From Betaproteobacteria bacterium (GTDB lineage: Bacteria > Pseudomonadota > Gammaproteobacteria > Burkholderiales > Casimicrobiaceae): a stretch of 40,557 nucleotides of DNA. Each line of letters begins with the position of its first letter. The first letter of the stretch is position 1. A program made the position numbers and the translations under genes. The stretch lies in the NCBI GenBank assembly GCA_005881895.1, contig VBCG01000058.1:1-40557 (forward strand). The letters are read 5' to 3'. A model generated the notes under the pieces. The model worked only from the letters and a program-made list of their open reading frames with translations, was not told where the DNA came from and searched no databases. Positions 29,277 through 38,304 of the stretch are shown one piece after another.

Positions 29277-31048
29277 GCGCCGAAGGGCCGCCCCAAGGCG
29301 CAAATTACTCCCCCCACGGGGGCAGCGCAGCGGCCGAATTGGTCAATGAGGCCGCAAGCGGCGGGGCCGCGCACTACGCGCGCACGGCCCCGCCGCGTAT
29401 CTGGAACAAGCGCGTGCAGCGACGTGCGCTCCGTCTCGAGCGTGCGGCGACGCGCTTGGGGGCGCGGCTCACGGGCAAGCTGGTTGATGCCGATGCCATA
29501 GTCGCTCTGCTCGAAGAGGCGATCGAGCCCGCCGATCGCGTGTGCATCGAGGGCAACAACCAGAAGCAGGCCGATTTTCTCGCGCGTGCGCTGACCGCGG
29601 TCGACCGCGGGCGCGTCTACGATTTGCACATCGTCCAGTCGGTGCTTGCGCTACCCGAGCATCTCGACGTGTTCGAGCGCGGCATCGCGTCGCGGCTCGA
29701 CTTTTCGTTCTCGGGTCCGCAAGCGGCGCGCCTCGCAAAGCTCGCGGGCAACGGTCAAATCGCGATTGGCGCGATCCACACGTATCTGGAATTGTTCGGC
29801 CGCTATTTCATCGATCTCACGCCCGACGTCGCGCTCGTTGCCGCGCAGGCAGCGGACCGCGAGGGCAATTTGTATACGGGACCGAATACGGAGGACACGC
29901 CGGTCATCGCCGAAGCGACGGCGTTCAAGAATGGCCTCGTCATCGCGCAGGTGAACGAGTTGATCGACGTGCTGCCGCGGATCGACATTCCATCCGATTG
30001 GGTCGACTTCGTCGTCCAAAGCCCGACGCCGCACTACATCGAGCCGCTCTTCACGCGCGATCCCGCGATGATCTCGGAGATCCAGGTGTTGATGGCGATG
30101 ATGGCCATCAAAGGCATCTATGCCGAGTACGGCGTCGACCGCCTGAACCACGGCATCGGCTTCGACACCGCGGCCATCGAGCTGTTGCTGCCGACTTACG
30201 CAGAGTCACTGGGCCTGCGGGGAAAAATTTGCCGCTACTGGGCGTTGAATCCGCATCCGACGCTGATCCCCGCGATCGAAGCAGGTTTCGTCGAGTCCGT
30301 GCATTCGTTCGGATCGGAGCTTGGAATGGAGGACTATATCCGCGCGCGACCGGACATTTTCTTCACCGGATCCGACGGCTCGATGCGCAGCAATCGCGCG
30401 TTCTGCCAGACTGCGGGCCACTACGCCTGCGACATGTTCATTGGCTCGACGCTGCAAATCGATCTCGCGGGCAACAGCTCGACGGCCACGCTCGGACGGA
30501 TCGCGGGATTCGGCGGCGCGCCGAACATGGGCTCCGACGCGCGCGGCCGGCGGCATGCGACGCATGCGTGGCTCACTGCCGGGCGGGAAGCGCATCGCGG
30601 CAACGGCGCGGCGCCGCGCGGCCGCAAGCTCGTCGTGCAGATGGTCGAGACGTTTCGCGAGCACATGGAGCCTGCGTTCGTCGAACGGCTCGATGCATGG
30701 GACCTGGCCGAGTCGGCCAACATGGCGTTGCCGCCGATCATGATCTACGGCGACGACGTCACGCACATCCTGACCGAGGAGGGCATAGCCAATTTGCTGT
30801 TGTGCCGCGACGACGACGAACGCGAGCAGGCGATTCGCGGCGTGGCCGGTTATACCGCAGTCGGGCTTTCGCGCGATCGTGTCGCCGTCGCGAAGTTGCG
30901 TCAGCGAGGCGTGATCCGTCGCGCCGAGGACCTCGGCATCGACAAGCGCGACGCGACAAGGGATCTGCTCGCGGCGCGGTCGATCAAGGATCTCGTGCGC
31001 GCCTCGGGTGGGCTTTATCAGCCGCCGAAGCGCTTTCGGAATTGGTAG
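29273..31048 (+). CDS. mdcA: Malonate decarboxylase subunit alpha (acetyl-S-ACP:malonate ACP transferase)
   Basis: MdcA exchanges acetyl for malonyl on the acyl carrier subunit, releasing acetate. The core from about residue 43 follows the family closely (CIEGNNQKQADFLARAL, then IAIGAIHTYLELFGRYFIDL, GNLYTGPNTEDTPVIAEATA and LNHGIGFDTAAIELLLPTY). The protein is 591 residues, about 40 longer than usual. The extra N-terminus is translated from a GC-rich repeat-like stretch (29286-29335) and is not conserved in character. The start ATG overlaps the dctM stop. The mdcC gene begins 7 bases after its stop. Confidence 0.95.
   Translation: MSAEGPPQGANYSPHGGSAAAELVNEAASGGAAHYARTAPPRIWNKRVQRRALRLERAATRLGARLTGKLVDADAIVALLEEAIEPADRVCIEGNNQKQADFLARALTAVDRGRVYDLHIVQSVLALPEHLDVFERGIASRLDFSFSGPQAARLAKLAGNGQIAIGAIHTYLELFGRYFIDLTPDVALVAAQAADREGNLYTGPNTEDTPVIAEATAFKNGLVIAQVNELIDVLPRIDIPSDWVDFVVQSPTPHYIEPLFTRDPAMISEIQVLMAMMAIKGIYAEYGVDRLNHGIGFDTAAIELLLPTYAESLGLRGKICRYWALNPHPTLIPAIEAGFVESVHSFGSELGMEDYIRARPDIFFTGSDGSMRSNRAFCQTAGHYACDMFIGSTLQIDLAGNSSTATLGRIAGFGGAPNMGSDARGRRHATHAWLTAGREAHRGNGAAPRGRKLVVQMVETFREHMEPAFVERLDAWDLAESANMALPPIMIYGDDVTHILTEEGIANLLLCRDDDEREQAIRGVAGYTAVGLSRDRVAVAKLRQRGVIRRAEDLGIDKRDATRDLLAARSIKDLVRASGGLYQPPKRFRNW
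29286..29335. repeat. GC-rich hairpin repeat inside the mdcA 5' end
   Basis: GGCCGC (29286-29291) pairs with GCGGCC (29330-29335), and within it CCCCC (29310-29314) pairs with GGGGG (29318-29322) around CAC. The pattern resembles a GC-rich intergenic repeat common in Burkholderiales genomes. Here it lies in frame and supplies roughly codons 5-21 of mdcA. The structure is seen; the family link is from memory. Confidence 0.5.
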
Positions 31049-31055
31049 GGCCGAC

Positions 31056-31376
31056 ATGGAACGATTGCAATTCCGATTCGATGGAGGCAGTCGTGTAGCT
31101 GCTGCATCGGATGCTTGCCTCGTGGGCGTCGTCGCGTCGGGCAATCTGGAAGTCCTGATCGAGCCGGCGCCGCAAACCGATGCGTGTGCAATTGAAATCA
31201 GGACGGCGGCGAATGGTTTTGGTGACGTGTGGCAAGCCGTGATGACCGACTTCTTCGAGCGCCATCGCGTGGGCGGCATTCGCATTTCGATCAACGATGC
31301 CGGCGCCACACCCGCGATCGTCTCGCTGCGGCTCGATCAGGCGATCGAGGAATTCACGCGCCGCGATCCGGCCTGA
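31056..31376 (+). CDS. mdcC: Malonate decarboxylase acyl carrier protein (delta subunit)
   Basis: This small 106-residue carrier is the subunit that bears the phosphoribosyl-dephospho-CoA group. The attachment serine is S28 in GVVASGNLEVLIEP, matching the SG(D/N)LEV pattern of MdcC. The C-terminal block NDAGATPAIVSLRLDQAIEE is also typical. Start at 31056 (ATG) because the open frame upstream belongs to the mdcA shadow. The gene is packed between mdcA and mdcD with gaps of 7 and 2 bases. Confidence 0.93.
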   Translation: MERLQFRFDGGSRVAAASDACLVGVVASGNLEVLIEPAPQTDACAIEIRTAANGFGDVWQAVMTDFFERHRVGGIRISINDAGATPAIVSLRLDQAIEEFTRRDPA

Positions 31377-31378
31377 AC

Positions 31379-32257
31379 ATGCAAAGCTATTACGAAGCGA
31401 CGGCCCGCGAGCGCATCGCCGGCATTCTGGATCCCGGATCCTGGCATGAGATCTTGCCACCGACGGCGAGAACGCTGTCGCCGCATCTCAAGGCGCTCGA
31501 TCTGCCCGTGGCATTCGATGACGGCGTCGTGATCGGCAGCGGCGCGCTTGAAGGACTCCCCGTTCTCGTCGCTGCGCAGGAGGGCGGTTTCATGGGCGGC
31601 GCCGTCGGTGAAGTCCAGGGCGCGAAGATCGTCGGATTGTTCGAGCGTGCGAAGGCAGCTCGTGTCGCAGGCGTTGTTCTGTTGCTCGAAACGGGTGGCG
31701 TGCGGCTGCAGGAAGCCAATGCAGGGTTGATCGCCGTATCGGAAGTGATACGCGCAATCTGCGCGACACGCGTGCGTGGAATTCCCGTCGTGGCCGCGAT
31801 CGGCGGCAAGTTCGGCTGCTTCGGCGGCATGGGCATCGCCGCCGGATGTTGCACGAGCATCGTGATGTCCGAAGAGGGCCGCTTGGGTCTCTCGGGACCC
31901 GAAGTGATCGAGACCGCGCACGGCGTCGAGGAATTCGATTCGCTGGACCGCGCACTGGTCTGGCGTACCGTCGGCGGCAAGCACCGTTTTCTCCTTGGCG
32001 ATTGCGCGACGTTGGTCGATGATCGCCAACCCGCGTTTCGGTCCGCCCTCGCACAAGCGGTTCGCACGGGTGAGGAGCTGGAACTTGCTTCCCTTGAACG
32101 CGAGCAGCGCACGCTCGATGAGCGCCTCGAGCGCTTCGGCGCGTACACCGATGGTGAAGACATCTGGCGCGATCTCGGTTTCGATAAGCCGGCGAACGTG
32201 CCGCTCCTCGCGACCGACGCTTTGATCGCGCTCTCGAAGCGATTGCGGGCAGCGTAG
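31379..32257 (+). CDS. mdcD: Malonate decarboxylase subunit beta
   Basis: This is the catalytic carboxyltransferase-like subunit of 292 residues, which together with MdcE decarboxylates malonyl-ACP to acetyl-ACP. Recognisable blocks are ARERIAGILDPGSWHEILPP, AQEGGFMGGAVGEVQGAKIVG, LLLETGGVRLQEANAG and GCFGGMGIAAGCC with GRLGLSGPEVIE. The crotonase-like oxyanion glycines are intact. It starts 2 bases after mdcC and is followed 9 bases later by mdcE. Confidence 0.95.
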   Translation: MQSYYEATARERIAGILDPGSWHEILPPTARTLSPHLKALDLPVAFDDGVVIGSGALEGLPVLVAAQEGGFMGGAVGEVQGAKIVGLFERAKAARVAGVVLLLETGGVRLQEANAGLIAVSEVIRAICATRVRGIPVVAAIGGKFGCFGGMGIAAGCCTSIVMSEEGRLGLSGPEVIETAHGVEEFDSLDRALVWRTVGGKHRFLLGDCATLVDDRQPAFRSALAQAVRTGEELELASLEREQRTLDERLERFGAYTDGEDIWRDLGFDKPANVPLLATDALIALSKRLRAA

Positions 32258-32266
32258 GAACACGTG

Positions 32267-32965
32267 ATGGATTGGCATGCTGTCGCCGACGGCCTTTTCG
32301 ACCGCGGTCACGACATCGTGGCGGTGGACGATTTGTTGTCCGGCACCGGGCATTGCGGCGATACGGCGTTCGCCGTCGTTGGATCGACGAATCACGCCGA
32401 GATCGGCGTCGAGCTGACGCTGGCGATGGCGAAGCGCGTGGTCGCCACGATGCGCGATCATCCCGGTCGTCCGATCCTGTTCCTGGTCGATACGCAAGGC
32501 CAGCGATTGCGCCATCGCGACGAATTGCTCGGCATTCATCGCTACATGGCGCATCTCGCGCAATGCGTCGAGCTTGCGCGAGCGCGCGGCCATCGCGTGT
32601 TGGCATTGGTCTACGATCAAGCGCTGTCCGGCGGCTTTCTCGCGAGCGGCATGATGGCAGATCTATGCGCTGCGCTGCCGCACGCGGAAATACGCGTGAT
32701 GAACCTTCCGGCAATGGCGCGCGTGACACGGCTTCCGGAGGAACGGCTGCGCGCATTGGCGGCGACGTCGCCGGTGTTCGCGCCCGGTGCCGAGAATTAC
32801 GCGCAGATGGGCGCGATCGATGCGCTTTGGGCCGGCGATCTCGCAACACACTTGATGGCGGCGTTACGCGATGCTCCCACGACCGACACGCGCCGTGACG
32901 TCGGACGTGCACGCGGCGGACGAAAGCTCGCCGCGGCAATCGCCGAACGGGCAGCCTCCGAATGA
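32267..32965 (+). CDS. mdcE: Malonate decarboxylase subunit gamma
   Basis: MdcE partners MdcD in the decarboxylase core. It has 232 residues. Family blocks seen are the N-terminal TNHAEIGVELTLAMAKRVV, the central ILFLVDTQGQRLRHRDELLG and the YDQALSGGFLASGMMAD segment with the glycines expected at the oxyanion hole. I start at the ATG at 32267, with AGGA 7 bases upstream; an adjacent GTG lies at 32264. The stop overlaps the mdcG ATG by 4 bases. Confidence 0.94.
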   Translation: MDWHAVADGLFDRGHDIVAVDDLLSGTGHCGDTAFAVVGSTNHAEIGVELTLAMAKRVVATMRDHPGRPILFLVDTQGQRLRHRDELLGIHRYMAHLAQCVELARARGHRVLALVYDQALSGGFLASGMMADLCAALPHAEIRVMNLPAMARVTRLPEERLRALAATSPVFAPGAENYAQMGAIDALWAGDLATHLMAALRDAPTTDTRRDVGRARGGRKLAAAIAERAASE

Positions 32966-33660
32966 GCGGGATATGCAACACGATCGTGCTCGCTCGTCAC
33001 ATGCGCGTGTGGCCGACGGCGCTTGCACACGCTTCGTTGGCGGACAGCGCCCGCGACGCGACCGAGCGCGGCGCGATCGGCCTTTGGTCCTCGCGCGGCT
33101 GGCCGCTTGTTGTGCGTCGACCGGATGAGGGCGAAATATTCTTTGCGGGCGAAAACATTGCGGTCGGGCTTTCGCTTCCTCCCGCGCTTGGCAAAAGACG
33201 TCTCAAATTCAACGTCACGAACGACGGCACTGCGGCGCATGCACTGCCGTTCGCGCTCGACGATGTCGTCAAGGCAATGGAACCGGCATGGCAACGCGCC
33301 CTTGCCCCGCTCGCGCACGACGCAACGGGCGCACGTGTCGCGCTGCGTGTCTTCGGGTCGGCGGCCTGGCAGGCACAGACGGGGCTCGTCTATCTTCACG
33401 AGCGGTCCGATATCGACTTATTGTTCGAGCCCAAAGACATGGGCGAGATCAACACCGCGATTGCGTTGTTCGATCGATTCGAGCGCCGAACCGCAATTCG
33501 CCTCGACGGTGAAATCATCTTTCCCGGCGGGGATGCGGTTGCGTGGCGCGAATGGAAATGTGCGAAGTCCGATGGACGCGTTCTGGTGAAAAGCCTCAGG
33601 GGCGCCGCGCTTGTCTCGAAGACAGCGCTTGCGGAGCGGCTCGAGCGAGTGCCCGCATGA
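32962..33660 (+). CDS. mdcG: Malonate decarboxylase holo-ACP synthase
   Basis: MdcG transfers the phosphoribosyl-dephospho-CoA prosthetic group onto MdcC. It has 232 residues with a nucleotidyltransferase-like active site: FGSAAWQ around 131-137 and the metal-binding aspartates D150 and D152 in RSDIDLLFEP. The N-terminal MRVWPTALAHA and a GWPLVVRRPD block agree with the family. Overlaps of 4 bases with mdcE before and mdcB after show a single translational unit. Confidence 0.93.
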   Translation: MSGICNTIVLARHMRVWPTALAHASLADSARDATERGAIGLWSSRGWPLVVRRPDEGEIFFAGENIAVGLSLPPALGKRRLKFNVTNDGTAAHALPFALDDVVKAMEPAWQRALAPLAHDATGARVALRVFGSAAWQAQTGLVYLHERSDIDLLFEPKDMGEINTAIALFDRFERRTAIRLDGEIIFPGGDAVAWREWKCAKSDGRVLVKSLRGAALVSKTALAERLERVPA

Positions 33661-34538
33661 AGGCGGCGATCATTGCTGCGCCGATCGCGAATCGATCGCG
33701 CCCCGCGGACGGGCATTGCTTGATTGCGTGCGCCGCGACGAAAAGTCTTTGGCGGGAGCTCGCGCTATACCCCAAGCCCGGGCTCGTCAGCCTCCGAGAC
33801 AGCGGCGCTCATGCGGACATGGACGCAGCTACATTCGTGCGCAGCTTGTTTGCGCTATCGCGCTATTGGAGCGAGGTCGCGGACGCGGGCGCAGCCGGTG
33901 CGCCGTTCGAGACGCTGCGCCGGCTCGGCGTGCGCGCGGAGTCGCGAATGCTCATTGCGACGGGCGGCATCAACACGCACCGCGGCGCCATTTTCGCGCT
34001 GGGCCTTCTGTGCGCAGCTGCCGCGCGGACCCGTGCCAGAGCCGAAATTGCGGACGATGCGACGCTACGGCGCGTGCTGATCGCGCGGTGGGGCGCGGCG
34101 CTGCTCGTCGCCACGCAGCGTTCGGCTGTACCGGTTTCTCACGGGATGCAAGCGTATTGCCGCTACGGCGTCGGCGGGGCGCGCGACGAAGCGCGGCGCG
34201 CGTTTCCCGCAGTCTTTGACGTTGCGCTTCCGGCCTTGCGCGGCGCGCTCGCCCGCGGTTGCGATGCGCGCCACGCGCGTGTATCGGCGTTTTTCGCGTT
34301 GCTCGCGTCTTTGGACGACACGAACCTTCTTTATCGCGGCGGCGCGGAAGGTCTGGCGTTCGTCCGCGGCCGCGCCCGTGAGTTCCAAGAGGCGGGCGAC
34401 GTGCATGCGAACGACCCTCTCGCGCGTGCCGAGGCCATCCACCGCGAATTCGTCGCGCGACGTCTTTCGCCGGGCGGGTCCGCCGATCTTTTCGCGGCCA
34501 CCTTGTTCGTCCACGAGATTCAGCAAACGATCCGATGA
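33657..34538 (+). CDS. mdcB: Triphosphoribosyl-dephospho-CoA synthase
   Basis: MdcB makes the prosthetic-group precursor from ATP and dephospho-CoA. It has 293 residues. The family pattern is clear: ALYPKPGLVSLRDSGAHADM near the start, TGGINTHRGAIFALGLL in the middle and LLASLDDTNLLYRGG towards the end. The ATG at 33657 overlaps mdcG (ATGA) and the stop overlaps mdcH, so the frame upstream of 33657 is not used. Confidence 0.94.
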   Translation: MKAAIIAAPIANRSRPADGHCLIACAATKSLWRELALYPKPGLVSLRDSGAHADMDAATFVRSLFALSRYWSEVADAGAAGAPFETLRRLGVRAESRMLIATGGINTHRGAIFALGLLCAAAARTRARAEIADDATLRRVLIARWGAALLVATQRSAVPVSHGMQAYCRYGVGGARDEARRAFPAVFDVALPALRGALARGCDARHARVSAFFALLASLDDTNLLYRGGAEGLAFVRGRAREFQEAGDVHANDPLARAEAIHREFVARRLSPGGSADLFAATLFVHEIQQTIR

Positions 34539-35461
34539 CGCTTGCCGTGCTGTGCCCCGGTCAGGGCGCCCAGCACCCGGCACTTTTCGATCAAGTCGGC
34601 GCGCATGTCGAAGGCGCGCGCGTGATCGACGATGCCGCGCGAGCGCTTGGCGAGGATCCCCGCGCATGGCTCGAGCAGGGCGACGTGATTTACCACAACG
34701 CGATTGCACAACCGTTGATTTGCGTTTTGCAGCTCGCGCAGTGGGCGTGGCTGCGAAGCCAGTTGCCCGCTCCTGCGGCGCTTGCGGGGTACAGCGTCGG
34801 CGAGCTCGCGTGTTACGGCGTGAGTGGCGCTCTCAGCGCTGGCGAAGTCGCCCGTCTTGCGCGTGCGCGCGCCACAGCAATGGATGCCGCAGCCGTTACC
34901 AATCCGGGTGGATTGATCGGCGTCCGCGGACTCTCACGGCCTGCGTTGCGTCGCCTATGCGAGGCAACGCGAGCATTCATCGCGATCGCGACGGGCGATG
35001 ACGCATTCGTTGTCGGAGGCAGCGCCGCTGCGCTCGATCGTATTCGAGAGCGTTGCGAAAGCGCCGGCGCCAAACTGACCGATCTACGCGTCGGCATTGC
35101 ATCGCATACGCCGCTTCTCGCTGCGGCAGTCGACGATTTCCGGATCGCGCTCGAACGCTCGACATTGGCCGCGCCGACCACGCCGGTGATTGCGGGGATC
35201 GACGCTGGCGTGGTCACAACTCGCGACCGCGCCATCGCGACGCTGTCAGCGCAAATCTCACATACGGTCGAATGGTCGCAATGCTTGGACGCGCTGCACG
35301 AGCGCGGCTGTCGCGTCTTCGTCGAGCTGGGACCGGGCCGCGCGCTCTCTCGGATTTTGCGCGAGCGCTTCGACGACGTCGACGCACGCGCAATCGAAGA
35401 GTTCCGGGATTTCGCCGGTGTGGCGCGTTGGGTGCAGCGAAAAATGTCCGAGCTGACCTGA
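34535..35461 (+). CDS. mdcH: Malonate decarboxylase malonyl/acyl transferase
   Basis: MdcH is a malonyl-CoA:ACP transacylase used to load the carrier protein. It has 308 residues. The FabD-type motifs are present: GQGAQ at 9-13, the nucleophile S87 in GYSVGELACYG and the catalytic histidine H191 in ASHTPLL. The C-terminal VFVELGPGRALSRIL closes the family pattern. It is the last gene of the operon, overlapping mdcB by 4 bases. About 125 bases without a recognised signal separate it from the next gene. Confidence 0.93.
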   Translation: MTLAVLCPGQGAQHPALFDQVGAHVEGARVIDDAARALGEDPRAWLEQGDVIYHNAIAQPLICVLQLAQWAWLRSQLPAPAALAGYSVGELACYGVSGALSAGEVARLARARATAMDAAAVTNPGGLIGVRGLSRPALRRLCEATRAFIAIATGDDAFVVGGSAAALDRIRERCESAGAKLTDLRVGIASHTPLLAAAVDDFRIALERSTLAAPTTPVIAGIDAGVVTTRDRAIATLSAQISHTVEWSQCLDALHERGCRVFVELGPGRALSRILRERFDDVDARAIEEFRDFAGVARWVQRKMSELT

Positions 35462-35586
35462 CGGGGCGTTCCTCGGCCGCGGGCGCGGTGCTTGATAATT
35501 GGCGCGCCACGGAACTCGGCAGCCGTCTGCGATTCACAGTTTGCAGGGACGATGCACGCGCCGCATCGCCATGCCAGGAGCGCGCG

Positions 35587-36195
35587 ATGGCCAAGCCGCC
35601 CGCCGAGCCACTACCGCAAAAAAGCGACATCGACGCGTGCCGTCGTTGCGAGCTGTGGGAACGCGCGACGCAGGGTGTCGCCGGCGAAGGCTCCCGCAAG
35701 GCTCGCCTCATGCTCGTCGGTGAGGTGCCCGGCGACGACGAAGATCGGCAAGGCAAGCCCTTCGTCGGACCGGCCGGCAAATTGTTGCGGCAGCTTCTTG
35801 GCGAAGCCGGCATCGAGCCCGCCGATTTCTATCTGACCAATGCGGTCAAGCATTTCAGCTGGGAGCCGCGCGGCAAGCGCCGAATCCATAAGACGCCGAC
35901 GCAGCGACAAATGGCCGCATGCAACGAGTGGCTCGAGCGGGAGATCGGCGCCGTTCGTCCCAAGGTCATCGTCGCGTTGGGCGCAACGGCGCTACGCGCG
36001 GTCACCGGCACGCGCGTGACGATCGCCGCGGCGCGGGCGAGCGATCTTCATCATTCAGCGGGCGCGCGCATCTTCGCCACGTATCACCCCGCCGCCGTGC
36101 TACGCGCACCGGACGACGACGCGAAGGAAACGCTGATGCGGGCGCTCATCGACGATTTGAAACGCGCTGCGGCGCTCGCGAGCAGGGTCGAATGA
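35587..36195 (+). CDS. udgX: UdgX-type uracil-DNA glycosylase
   Basis: This is a DNA-repair glycosylase of 202 residues related to family 4 uracil-DNA glycosylases. It has C18 and C21 of the iron-sulfur cluster, motif A GEVPGDDEDRQGKPFVGPAG, and the segment TNAVKHFSW. The insertion GKRRIHKTP, with His at 101, is the R-loop that in UdgX of Mycobacterium smegmatis forms a covalent bond with the uracil-derived abasic site. The family-4 VVKC cysteine is replaced by AVKH, as in UdgX proteins. Start at 35587 (ATG); the longer open frame upstream is the shadow of mdcH. No operon partner is evident. Confidence 0.92.
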   Translation: MAKPPAEPLPQKSDIDACRRCELWERATQGVAGEGSRKARLMLVGEVPGDDEDRQGKPFVGPAGKLLRQLLGEAGIEPADFYLTNAVKHFSWEPRGKRRIHKTPTQRQMAACNEWLEREIGAVRPKVIVALGATALRAVTGTRVTIAAARASDLHHSAGARIFATYHPAAVLRAPDDDAKETLMRALIDDLKRAAALASRVE

Positions 36196-36207
36196 ATTGG
36201 ATTGCGC

Positions 36208-38304
<2,097 letters not shown>

